A stretch of DNA of 48,392 nt from an uncultured Clostridium sp. (lineage in GTDB: Bacteria; Bacillota; Clostridia; TANB77; CAG-508): positions 1 to 48,392 of the forward strand of contig CAMNMV010000005.1 of NCBI GenBank assembly GCA_946545015.1, written 5' to 3'. Within the stretch, counting starts at the first letter, position 1; the number at the start of each line of letters is the position of its first letter. Below the pieces are notes generated by a model, which searched no databases, was not told where the DNA came from, and saw only the letters and a list, made by a program, of their open reading frames with translations. The position numbers were made by a program, and so were the translations under genes. Shown piece after piece: positions 21,301 through 26,708 of the stretch.

Positions 21301-23772
21301 TTTGTAACAGGAATAAATACAAATCAAACATACAATGTAAAAGAAAATGCAAATTATACTAGATTATTAACACAAAATTACTTATCAACATTAATTACAC
21401 AAGATGATGATATAGTAAGAGGGGATAATATTACATTTAATAAAGATAGTGAGTTAATATACTATTATAAAGTAGCTAAAGGACAAGTAACAGTACAATA
21501 TCTTGAAAAAGATACTGAAAGAGAGTTACTAGATCCAGAAACAACTGAAGATACAATTGGAAGAACATATGTAGTAGAACAAAAAGAAATTGAAGGATAT
21601 ACATTTGTTGAAAGAGATGGAGACTTATTAGGAAAATATGAAGTAGAACCAAAAGTTGTAAAATTGTATTATAAGAAAAATACAAAAGTAACAGTAAATC
21701 ATATTGATAATTCATTAAGTTCTGAATTACCATTGGAAGATAGATTGTTAAATACTAAAACATATGATGGATTAGTAGGAGACCAATTTACATCAACATC
21801 AATGAACTTCAGAGGATATGTACTAGTAAGAAGACCAGAAAATGAAACAGTAATAATGACAGAAGATGAAATTGTATTAAACTACTATTATGATAAAATA
21901 AATTCAGGTGTGATTGAAAAACATATAGATATCAAGACAAATGAAATATTAGCGAACGAAACACATGATGGATATGTTGGAGATCATTATAAGATTGATC
22001 CAAGAACATTTATAGGATATGATTTAGTAGAAGAAAGATTACCTATAAATGCAGAAGGTGAGATGTCAAATATACCAATAGAAGTAATTTACTATTATAT
22101 AAGAATTACAAGTGTGGAAGTACATTATACAGATAAATTAACAGGTGAAGAATTAGCAGATACTGTAAGTATTCTAGGACATGAAGGAGATAGATATACA
22201 ACAGAGAATAAAACATTTGAAGGATATGAATTAATTGCAGTACCTGAAAATGCACAAGGAACAATGAGAGTAGAAAAAACATTAGATGATAATGGAAATC
22301 CAGTTGTAAATACAAAAACAATAGTAAATTATGAATATAGAGAAATATCAGCAGGTGTACTTGAAAGACATATAGATGATAATACAAATGTAACTATGGA
22401 AGAAGAAACACATAGAGGATATGTTGGAGATGAATATAGTATTCCATCAAGAATATTTGAAGGTTATGATCTAGTAGAAAGAAAGTTACCAACAAATGCT
22501 GAAGGAACAATGACAAAAGAATTAATAACAGTAGATTACTATTATACAAGAAGAACAAAAGTAGAAATAAGATATGCAGATAAAGAAACTGGAGAAGACA
22601 TAAGTTCAAAGGATGTAATAGATGGTCATGTTGGGGATGAATATGCAACAACTGCTAAAGATATCTCTGGATATGAATTAGTAGTAGAAGAATTACCAAC
22701 AAATGCTGAAGGAACAATGACAAAAGATACAATAACAGTAATTTATAAATATATATCTAAGAAGGCGAAAGTAATCGAAAGACATGTTGATATAAATACT
22801 AATGAATTAATAGAACAAGAGACTGTACATAATGGATTAATCGGCGATGAATATTTGATTAGATCAAAAGAATTCGATAAATATGAATTAGTAGAAGGAG
22901 ATAAATTACCAACAAATGCTCAAGGAACAATGACTGAAGAAGATATAATAGTAACATATTATTATACAAAGAAAAGAGCTAAAGTAGAAGTAAGTTATCT
23001 AGAAAAAGAAACAAATAAAAAATTAGCTAAGACAGAAATTATCGAAGGTTATGACGGAGATAACTATGAAACAGTACAAAAAGACATACCATTCTATAAA
23101 TTTGTAGAAATAGTTGGAAATAAAACTGGAGTAATGGAAGTCAAAGTCATAAGAGATGGAGATCAAGAAATAGTAAATGATACAATTAAAGTAATCTACT
23201 ATTATGAAGCTGTACCATTTGATATCAAAGTTGATAAAACAATAACAAAAGTAATCTTAAATGGAGAAGAACAAAAGATAACAAACGGAAAATTAACAAA
23301 AGCAGAAATCCATAGAAAGAAATTAGATACAACAACATTAACTGTAGAATATACAATTAAAGTATCAAATATAGGTGAATTAGCAGGTGGAGCAACATTA
23401 AAAGAAACAATTCCAGATGGATTTATAATGGATCCACAAGACAATAAGGATTGGACAATAGAAGACGGAATAGCACAATTAAAAATCGATGAATTAAAAC
23501 CAGGAGAAGAAAAAGAATATAAAGTTATATTACAATGGAAGAAAGGTGAATTAAACATCGGAACTAAAGTAAATATAGCTGGAATTACAGAAATAATAAA
23601 TGATCCTGGATTTGAAGACAAAGATAAAGACAATAATGAATCATCAGCTACATTAATATTGACAGTATCAACAGGTAGAGAAGCGGAAAATAACATATTA
23701 ATAGCAGCAACAGGTATTGTAATAATATTATCAGCCGGAATATTTGTAAAAGTATCTAAAAAAGAAGATTAA
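9385..23772 (+). CDS. Giant modular cell-surface adhesin-like protein (Cna-B, GLUG, MucBP repeats)
   Basis: The protein has 4795 residues. A signal/anchor segment (about 8-30) leads to an unclassified beta-rich region (to about 930). Five Cna-B/SpaA-type domains follow (about 941, 1063, 1173, 1283 and 1408, to 1500), several with YTLQE-type strands expected to form isopeptide bonds. Next come three GLUG blocks (about 1526-3015) with at least 28 CYN/SYN-type repeats and AGGIVG motifs, an InlB-like beta domain (about 3082-3170), a Cna-B domain interrupted by about 600 residues of four repeats, ten MucBP-like repeats (about 3858-4611) and a DUF11-like domain. A C-terminal membrane segment (about 4770-4788) precedes VSKKED. 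No LPxTG-type motif is visible. AAGGAGG precedes the ATG. Such proteins bind host glycans, mucin or matrix; the ligand here is unknown. Confidence 0.92.
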   Translation: MKGKSALIKKIVAVVSILLVAIGTIITTQIMKGISDLDVETRRAMTYGQVTPEDEQTQSPNVTFSAFFAKDLNNDGIAEKIKGVTRPIGVDGQIGDEGTLYASINVSRDGYLENGVITFVNNNIKWNTEMLEDSIIAGNYKGAVSTVRLQPKVYAGSSKLLAGEISSVLGSNINDYSKVNYVKLTGTYVDGDGNRTQINVERPVTVDWYSYVSTRVNTNNKHLDVTVTDEMILDFTVENQETAKTLLLKDNILKITAPELNGYKAKDARINGDDFEFDPETGVLTVSRSSTINGEGRIVSSLPRTNSYSVTFVYPKEAHGDEGQDEQSVDLFTQIEVPVEAQYTAYNNQNSEFENIVSSTQRTILTLVEERGTVAYDQDSLNVSIGQQSGTRWIVSKEKALNAYNGIYSDDDRFDVSWYLNRANPNTNGNISLRETKKDEMLFIDGTRKINEEYIDCEGVWFEVKNGTVTYINIYDADTNELLKTFYGSNGIHISSPEYNISTYNNENNAYKFEEPVKHIRAEIQGSTYKSEIKIHQIKKLDGRYVAENIDRSEFDDMAGIYTYLTSTGDGIDRDYNFSGYALYREVESKATMSLSPSGANTNTTNIPATITISTVEDGFNQRKWKNGVFLVEFAPDVIYAQVNDVIADNPGVNVIAYDLYKENNKYFLKIYTSNVEDTLYNIRVSTNIYVNPMAISNLETFKLYAYNEDCNSYVISEKDTYDINSNGNTTEEIGTYNTYFNLIAPETFITSQSASNYNVDENVSIAPNVADIDKDARSVDINVELFNNHKMVVSNVKVLGVIPFEGNTYAEGEGNLGSQFTTTMTNEGIKIPSELQGKVTVYYTENGNADENLEKAENGWTTTPDDFSKVKRYLIDFNTTAIPSGRSYSFGYTVNIPEGISYNKTTYSEHAVYYSLNTTEGLLDDVLQPSKLGIKVARKYDFDVSKLNAENNKIVPGAVYQLTQYDDAENVIDTKIVVSNSNGRLIAKGLYIDSIYTLQEVRNPDNYMLNPEVIKFKVTENEEDKNILEITMLSDNGFAITPQIVMENGVETLVSQIKENPRYKIDITKIDRATHEIVEGAQFKLLPDNTTYITNNEGKFSLSALDQNKEYTLKEIFADGYYLMDDITFKLVKENEHFKIESDNEIFANATVDVVDDEDLISVALNLPNERQPQLLINKTDKETHEPIKGVQFKVKDRIGKIYVTDEEGKTLISGFAENEDYTLQEVKADGYYLRDIDFKIVKDETTGKLKVVSEDEEFAAATLIDEDRKILSVNMTNEAIPTFDINLLKLSEGTDDVRLKDAKFNLIDTDTGKITEYTTDENGIINISGLYAYKEGKEGVSGKYTLQEILAPEGYANNAELIKFQVTRDEDNDSYIVEIENESSLKTVKKAEMNGKVLNLIIEDKPMFKLVKVDSETREPLANVEFIIMEIEPELGFAKDINGNYIGTYDEENDRYVVKTNEKGEIVLPLKDGKYYALEVRALEGYESNNALQFFEINTGKAAEPVVPGPVEPETDEPVEKTKVVEINYIEDLVAISNDVNNEVNTYEDTKFKLMRTLDFNDADSYQDATSIEYGDLNGNGTVDDIKTELTQTTGKGFGRIGYRIYSDGYSGQLIQKPFKGDFDGQGNEIRNLLVNQASGKSEANGLFGHTQNSKIENLGVTGKVIGGNLFNQCGGIVGYAENTTINNCYSKVQLSDSATNTTNTRTAGGIVGTTKNCKISNCYNAGIISGTGFCYAGGIVGYGEYYGYTEINDCYNISSITASHPNTSISVGGIIGYGGTAINRCYNTATISVNGKSGYAGGITGGSGTINKCYNIGAIYGKGYAGGISAKDGIISNSYNRGNVTNNKQSDNTGYYKAAGIVGDSGTVINCYNTGNVIGPRYTSQAKGSQVAPINNYNYNNNYVINSYYLSTATLTGITVNRYGIAKDATTLKGEEQPNKLNRYVFKQDTENVNAGYPIFKDDAEIEKVTSVEKIEDLVEISEQVRAAVNYEGIEVKLANTLDFNEDSSYRDPSDTSYGDLNNDGEVNGIKEELTKTEGKGFTPIGINSYLPFKGTFDGQANEIRNIYINAEGNAGLFGYIDGGIVKNLGITGNVIGTGSTGSIAGYLRSKEDLVKCYNKANVKSTSGIAGGIIGEFTTHDGYSAIILKNILVCYNTGNIEGNNETGGIVGKLNNSGIYNCYNVGNVKSNTTEKAGAIAGVTSINASKCYYSNDITVEPEMSNEFGTAKDADYMKTDAFVNEISNRYFVKDTGNVNGGFPVINAEELPLIETYSIEKIEDLVEVSRLCDLGELSKEVEITLENTLDFNEDSSYRDPSDTSYGDLNGDGEVNGIKEELTKVEGKGFAPIGKNKSKPFSGSFDGQGNEIRNIHINNNEACLGLFGVTENAEIKNLGITGKINFNSDQQYDICVGGIVGLAEKTIILNCYNKAEVSSTNFTGGIVGDCNNTKISDCYNEGNISGNNAGGILGYSAKELEIENCYNKGKISYNGTNNYSSGYIGGIGGYIYNFKSAEIKNLYNEGEVTSVGHTGGLFGYAVNDNVSVEFINCYNTGNISSKSNYAGGLCGYSYCYNLKLKDCYNIGNVVGYSHAGGLIGYSGSISISNSYNKGRVENINDGSSYGYAGGFVAYCGAISVNNSYNIGNIVGRQYVAGIAGHVGGNINAENSHNEGEVSVISSSRGYAGGLFGDVYESIMNINNCYNKGDITVKGTGYSYAGGIYASGTAHNYNLIQNCYNEGNILCTNAQYIGGIGGYYGSSIKNCYNTGDIRNVVTSSGFQYIGGIIGHYATVTDCYNTGKISAYSTNTTYVGGISGYNSYGATNTYNTGDIDIVGGYVQAGGIASDGTVRNSYNTGNITVNEELISSTSKYVGGIVGSTSGYAYDSYNTGNIYVESGYNYPYVGGISSYNATNCCNSGNIEVVVKNSESAYPYIGGVSGNGTAKNSYNKGNVKVQTGATSGTAYVGKISGNGYSNEGNYYLNTVELDLDIGELTNAGTTTGQIEISDESELVRYMTDSESGEQVIDEENSLIFHDIKSEGFYNKLNTNGVWTRIEGYEPKLFISSADPIDSVKMELINKMKRYNITTKVETVDAVAGGTITGEGDDPYESVKYGEANKKAISMEPDTGYGIEKITVNGEIIPFEAEEDGTFTMPANYFTNVQEDKEVVVKYSLKKQIVTITKIDKDSNKPLKDAKFNLESVIGSDKIFGKLTNNGDKYFEDRGGTYMPNNTTYTDPIAHSYIPINLTGLEGNYYVTVNHEGYSNMVENISTNTTPNANLSYYTNDNFGFTNGGSPQPTTYTSEVLQGGNQYYLKLASSAWGPGAPYENKVNSITLYKQIDDVTSECLGELTQNSNGTPLKTFEKVDGKIQYSIDATEATTSTMANAYMEIDLSDKLGTYNVLLDIDTEFNGTTFKADVKDSTSAMTDLSPYNQFVYLTSTTNGKTYLSKPLQGGSKYYLQLAISANKEKSAKININDVKVLKSAIEEVFTNTSGNGDSIIEDNQVFGKITSNGTAATEYGFRQSGDKYITYGSNLFTSYVEVDLTGEDKVGKNYNVLVNLEKTLGGTLGVNISNTTNKITDQSPYNKFIYLTAPTGASTYSSPVLQGGNKYYLQLAAFSGGGVTINSIDLVENEVVDTFDNNGNGILSSVNKKEADEYYFEYSDGKLIPNNMGSSLPNANSYVEIDLTGKTGKYAVELKAQTNSPQMVAKITENLEDTCNISDYTSDKNFMWVNGGSPSNGVTSDYSYVSKVLEGGKKYYLLLASTSRTNGYIASIDSVKLLKYKQEERFQNNKGDRFAIEGLVTDENGQIKVTVPHIGRYLLTETEAPEGYLLLDSPVAFDVKDKEDNQVTIRNRSKIPVTVHHYLKDANGTKTTTRVAEDEVNKYFPGDTYATTPKLNLDKLDLERGEDNEYVIPENSSGEIGNEPIVVNYYYEAIPLELTIHHYLDGTDQKIAEDETKTYQPQIGIEDGFVTGINTNQTYNVKENANYTRLLTQNYLSTLITQDDDIVRGDNITFNKDSELIYYYKVAKGQVTVQYLEKDTERELLDPETTEDTIGRTYVVEQKEIEGYTFVERDGDLLGKYEVEPKVVKLYYKKNTKVTVNHIDNSLSSELPLEDRLLNTKTYDGLVGDQFTSTSMNFRGYVLVRRPENETVIMTEDEIVLNYYYDKINSGVIEKHIDIKTNEILANETHDGYVGDHYKIDPRTFIGYDLVEERLPINAEGEMSNIPIEVIYYYIRITSVEVHYTDKLTGEELADTVSILGHEGDRYTTENKTFEGYELIAVPENAQGTMRVEKTLDDNGNPVVNTKTIVNYEYREISAGVLERHIDDNTNVTMEEETHRGYVGDEYSIPSRIFEGYDLVERKLPTNAEGTMTKELITVDYYYTRRTKVEIRYADKETGEDISSKDVIDGHVGDEYATTAKDISGYELVVEELPTNAEGTMTKDTITVIYKYISKKAKVIERHVDINTNELIEQETVHNGLIGDEYLIRSKEFDKYELVEGDKLPTNAQGTMTEEDIIVTYYYTKKRAKVEVSYLEKETNKKLAKTEIIEGYDGDNYETVQKDIPFYKFVEIVGNKTGVMEVKVIRDGDQEIVNDTIKVIYYYEAVPFDIKVDKTITKVILNGEEQKITNGKLTKAEIHRKKLDTTTLTVEYTIKVSNIGELAGGATLKETIPDGFIMDPQDNKDWTIEDGIAQLKIDELKPGEEKEYKVILQWKKGELNIGTKVNIAGITEIINDPGFEDKDKDNNESSATLILTVSTGREAENNILIAATGIVIILSAGIFVKVSKKED
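15400..15531 (+). repeat. Near-identical 132-bp coding repeat, copy 1
   Basis: It starts GACTTTAATGAAGATTCATC and encodes the head of GLUG block 2, including the Ca-loop-like DLNNDGEVNGI. It differs from copy 2 by about seven bases. The copies are 909 bp (303 codons) apart and in frame. Confidence 0.9.
16309..16440 (+). repeat. Near-identical 132-bp coding repeat, copy 2
   Basis: This is the head of GLUG block 3, including DLNGDGEVNGI, and it matches copy 1 at all but about seven positions. A more diverged relative, with GDLNGNGTVDDI, heads block 1 near 14056-14200. Confidence 0.9.
19000..20757 (+). repeat. Four tandem repeats of about 135-150 residues inside a Cna-B domain
   Basis: The units lie at about 19000-19410, 19417-19853, 19854-20297 and 20298-20757. 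Each has an aromatic segment, a SYVEIDLTG-like strand, a NYNVLVN-like strand, then SP(L)QGGNKYYLQLA and a closing INSIxLxK strand. The units are diverged from one another. No known family was recognised; a carbohydrate-binding-like beta-sandwich is possible. Confidence 0.8.
20956..23216 (+). repeat. Ten MucBP-like repeats
   Basis: Each repeat of about 65-100 residues starts with a VxVHHYLD- or VEVxYxDKETGE-like strand, has a central GxxGDxYxT motif and ends with a VxYYY strand, as in mucin-binding MucBP modules of gut Gram-positives. From about 21900 two subtypes alternate. Confidence 0.85.
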
Positions 23773-23776
23773 TTTT

Positions 23777-23813
23777 AAAGATGTAAGATAGAAATATCTT
23801 ACATCTTTTTTTT
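23777..23813 (+). terminator. Terminator of the giant gene
   Basis: AAAGATGTAAGATA pairs perfectly with TATCTTACATCTTT around GAAA, followed by a T run. Confidence 0.95.
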
Positions 23814-23844
23814 GTTGATGTGTAGAAATAGCGATATTAGTACG

Positions 23845-23880
23845 TTTGAACATTTTGTCGGCGCCGACAAAATGTTCAAA
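23845..23880. promoter_or_regulatory. Perfect 36-bp palindrome, possible operator
   Basis: TTTGAACATTTTGTCGGC is followed without any spacer by its exact complement. The core GTCGGCGCCGAC is GC-rich in very AT-rich DNA. A TATAAT at 23886-23891 lies just to the right, so the palindrome would cover a -35 region (CCGACA at 23864-23869, spacer 16). No T run follows, so it is not a terminator. Confidence 0.75.
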
Positions 23881-23992
23881 GGGGCTATAATACTGAAAAG
23901 TAAAAAACTATAGGTTGTCAAGATATATATTTTGGGGTAATAAGTAAAGGTTTAAATGTCGAAAAAGGTCGATGAAAAGATTTTAAAAAGTA

Positions 23993-24021
23993 TTTACAAA
24001 ACAAAAATTCGACATTATAAT
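23993..24021 (+). promoter_or_regulatory. Promoter of the dinD-like relic
   Basis: TTTACA, 17 bases, TATAAT. It is followed at good distance by AGAGGTGATATTTATG. The right half of an inverted repeat overlaps the -10 box. Confidence 0.7.
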
Positions 24022-24043
24022 TACAATCCAAGAGGTGATATTT

Positions 24044-24249
24044 ATGCAAGAATTAAAAGATATTAAAGATTATACAAAAGATAAAAATGATAATAATAAA
24101 CTTTTTGAAGAATTATTCATAATAAAATAGGAAAAGTAGTTAGAAATGCAATTAAAGAAGTAGGAGGGACAATGCCTGAAGATTTACCAACACCTAAAAA
24201 GAGTATAAAGCAACTAGAAAAAAAATTAAGAATACTCAAAGGGAAATAA
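24044..24249 (+). pseudogene. dinD: Decayed dinD-like gene (DNA-damage-inducible protein D), two fragments
   Basis: The first reading frame (24044-24130) gives 28 residues from MQELKDIKDYTK to KLFEELFIIK, then a stop. A second frame (24127-24249), shifted by one base, gives IGKVVRNAIKEVGGTMPEDL and then PTPKKSIKQLEKKLRILKGK. The GGTMPEDLPTPKKSIKQLE segment is the hallmark C-terminus of DinD proteins, which are about 270-300 residues long. Most of the protein is therefore deleted and the ends are joined out of frame. The promoter and ribosome binding site still look intact. The match to the N-terminal part is weak; the C-terminal match is strong. Confidence 0.75.
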
Positions 24250-24273
24250 ACAAAATTTTTAACTTATACAAAC

Positions 24274-24302
24274 TTGCAAAAGAAAGAATGTTGTAGTATA
24301 TT
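24274..24302 (+). promoter_or_regulatory. Promoter of tex
   Basis: TTGCAA, 17 bases, TATATT, ending about 40 bases before the start codon. Confidence 0.7.
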
Positions 24303-24343
24303 AAGTAGGTAGATTAAAGTTATACGAAGGGATGAAAAATTAT

Positions 24344-26530
24344 ATGGAAAAAATTATAAAAACTATAGCAGAAGAATTAAATATTAAATCTAGTCAAGTA
24401 GAAGCGACAATTAAATTAATAGATGATGGAAATACAATTCCTTTTATTGCGCGTTATAGAAAAGAAGTAACAGGAGGACTAAGTGATGAAACACTTAGAA
24501 CTTTTTATGATAGATTAAATTATTTAAGAAATTTAGAGCAAAGAAAACAAGAAGTTATTAATTCTATAGAAGAACAAGGAAAACTTACAGATGAAATATT
24601 GCAAAATGTAGCAATAGCAAAAACATTAGCAGAAGTAGAAGATATTTATAGACCATATAAACAAAAGAAAAAAACAAGAGCAACAGTTGCAAAAGCAAAA
24701 GGATTAGAACCACTTGCAGAAATAATAATGAAACAAGAAGAAACAAAAGATATTTTTGAAATTGCTAAGGATTTTATTAATGTTGATAAATTATCTGATG
24801 AAGATAAGAAAAATAAGGATAAGGTAGTTAATAGTGTAGAAGAAGCGGTACAAGGAGCTTTAGATATTATTGCAGAAAACATTTCAGATGATCCTAAATA
24901 TAGAAAAGAAATAAAGAAATTATGTTATAGAGAAGCATTAATATCAACAAAAGCTGCAAAAGAAGATGAAAAATCAAATTATGAAATGTATTATGAATAT
25001 AGTGAGGCTATAAAATTTATTCCTAGCCATAGAATTCTAGCAATAAATAGAGGAGAAAAAGAAGAATTCTTAAAAGTAAAAATAGATAAACCTGAAGAAA
25101 AAATATTATTATATATTGAAAAAGATATACTAAAAAAAGAAGAAACACAATTTACAAATATGTTAAAAGAAACTATATTAGATAGTTTTAAAAGATTAAT
25201 AGAACCATCAATAGAAAGAGAAATAAGATCTGATTTAACGGAAAAAGCAGAAGAAAAAGCAATAAAAGTATTTGGACAAAATTCTAAACAATTACTTTTA
25301 GGAGCACCAATTAAGGGAAAAACTGTTATGGGATTTGACCCAGCATATAGAACTGGTTGTAAAATTGCTGTAATTGATGAAACAGGAAAAGTTTTAGATT
25401 ATACAACAGTATATCCAACAGAACCACAAAATGATGTAGATGGTGCTAAAAAAGAACTTTTAAAACTAATTGAAAAAGATAAAGTAGATATGATTGCAAT
25501 AGGGAATGGTACAGCTTCTCGTGAGTCAGAAATGTTTGTAGCAGATATGATAAAAGAAGCTTCAAGAGAAGTTCATTATGTAATAGTAAGTGAAGCAGGA
25601 GCATCTGTATATTCTGCATCTAAACTTGCAACAGAAGAATATCCAGATATAAATGTTTCAATAAGAGGTGCAATATCAATTGCAAGACGTTTACAAGATC
25701 CATTAGCAGAATTAGTTAAAATAGATCCTAAAGCAATAGGAGTTGGACAATATCAACATGATGTTAATCAAAAAAGATTAGCAGAAAGTTTGTCTGGAGT
25801 AGTAGAAGACAGTGTTAATAAAGTAGGTGTTGATGTAAATACAGCAACTCCATCACTTCTTTCATATGTAGCGGGAATAAATAATACAATTGCAAAAAAT
25901 ATTGTTAAATATAGAGATGAAAATGGAAAATTAAAAAATAGAAAACAATTATTAAAAGTTCCTAAACTTGGAAAAGTTGCATTTGAACAATGCGCAGGTT
26001 TCTTAAGAATTATGGATGGAGATAATCCATTAGAGATTACAGCTGTTCACCCAGAAAGTTATGAAGCAACAGAAAAATTATTAAAATCTATAGGATTTTC
26101 AAAAGAAGATTTAAAAGATAAAGAAAAATTAACAGATTTAAGACAAAAGTTAAAATCAGTTGATACACTAAAAATGTCTCAAGAATTAGATATAGGAGAA
26201 CTTACATTAAAAGATATAATTGCAGAGCTTATGAAACCAGGAAGAGATCCTCGTGATGAAATGCCAAAGCCAATATTAAGACAAGATGTATTAAAATTAG
26301 AAGATTTAAAAGAAGATATGATATTGACTGGAACAGTAAGAAATGTTATAGATTTTGGAGCATTTGTTGATATAGGAGTTAAATATGATGGGTTAGTACA
26401 TATATCAGAGATGAGTGATAAATATATTAAAAATCCATCTGATATAGTTTCTGTAGGAGATGTTGTAAAAGTTAGAGTTATCAAAATAGATATGGAGAGA
26501 AAGAAAGTTGGACTTTCTATGAAAGTATAA
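24344..26530 (+). CDS. tex: Tex-family S1 RNA-binding protein
   Basis: The 728-residue protein matches Tex along its full length. The N-terminal helical domain has TIPFIARYRKEVTGGLSDE. A YqgF/RNase H-like domain starts near residue 325 (VMGFDPAYRTGCKIAVID). Helix-hairpin-helix elements (VNTATPSLLSYVAGI, KNRKQLLKVPKLG) and a C-terminal S1 domain (last 75 residues, GTVRNVIDFGAFVDIGV) follow. Tex binds nucleic acids and affects transcription and stress tolerance; its exact function varies. The ATG at 24344 is preferred over the ATG at 24332, which abuts the GAAGGG ribosome binding site and adds four residues. It is monocistronic. Confidence 0.94.
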   Translation: MEKIIKTIAEELNIKSSQVEATIKLIDDGNTIPFIARYRKEVTGGLSDETLRTFYDRLNYLRNLEQRKQEVINSIEEQGKLTDEILQNVAIAKTLAEVEDIYRPYKQKKKTRATVAKAKGLEPLAEIIMKQEETKDIFEIAKDFINVDKLSDEDKKNKDKVVNSVEEAVQGALDIIAENISDDPKYRKEIKKLCYREALISTKAAKEDEKSNYEMYYEYSEAIKFIPSHRILAINRGEKEEFLKVKIDKPEEKILLYIEKDILKKEETQFTNMLKETILDSFKRLIEPSIEREIRSDLTEKAEEKAIKVFGQNSKQLLLGAPIKGKTVMGFDPAYRTGCKIAVIDETGKVLDYTTVYPTEPQNDVDGAKKELLKLIEKDKVDMIAIGNGTASRESEMFVADMIKEASREVHYVIVSEAGASVYSASKLATEEYPDINVSIRGAISIARRLQDPLAELVKIDPKAIGVGQYQHDVNQKRLAESLSGVVEDSVNKVGVDVNTATPSLLSYVAGINNTIAKNIVKYRDENGKLKNRKQLLKVPKLGKVAFEQCAGFLRIMDGDNPLEITAVHPESYEATEKLLKSIGFSKEDLKDKEKLTDLRQKLKSVDTLKMSQELDIGELTLKDIIAELMKPGRDPRDEMPKPILRQDVLKLEDLKEDMILTGTVRNVIDFGAFVDIGVKYDGLVHISEMSDKYIKNPSDIVSVGDVVKVRVIKIDMERKKVGLSMKV

Positions 26531-26572
26531 ATTTAATTAAATAAAAAAATAGATGTATAAAAACTATAACTC

Positions 26573-26620
26573 AAGAGTTAAAATAAACTTAAACAGTTTA
26601 CTTTAGCTCTTATTTTTTTA
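26573..26620 (+). terminator. Terminator of tex
   Basis: AAGAGTTAAAATAAAC pairs with GTTTACTTTAGCTCTT with two G-U pairs, followed by a T-rich run. Confidence 0.85.
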
Positions 26621-26708
26621 TATAAAGCTATTGCTTTTTATTAGAATTATTGGTATTATTTAAATAATTAAAAGAATAATATAAATATAAATAAGGGGTG
26701 ATATATAA

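Larger units (their letters stand above)
23814..24331. other. Intergenic stretch with palindrome, two promoters and a dinD relic
   Basis: The space between the giant gene's terminator and tex holds the 36-bp palindrome with a TATAAT, the inverted pair AATGTCGAA (23955-23963) and TTCGACATT (24008-24016), a good promoter at 23993-24021, a decayed dinD-like gene and the tex promoter. No intact gene was seen. Confidence 0.8.

Noticed and set aside
13667..23696. Many minus-strand reading frames of 60-164 residues inside the giant gene
   Set aside because: They are Leu/Phe/His-rich shadows of repetitive AT-rich codons, lack ribosome binding sites and have no recognisable protein features.
23845..23880. 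LexA/SOS box for the dinD relic
   Set aside because: Although GAAC and GTTC occur, they are separated by 22 bases, not the four expected for a Gram-positive SOS box.
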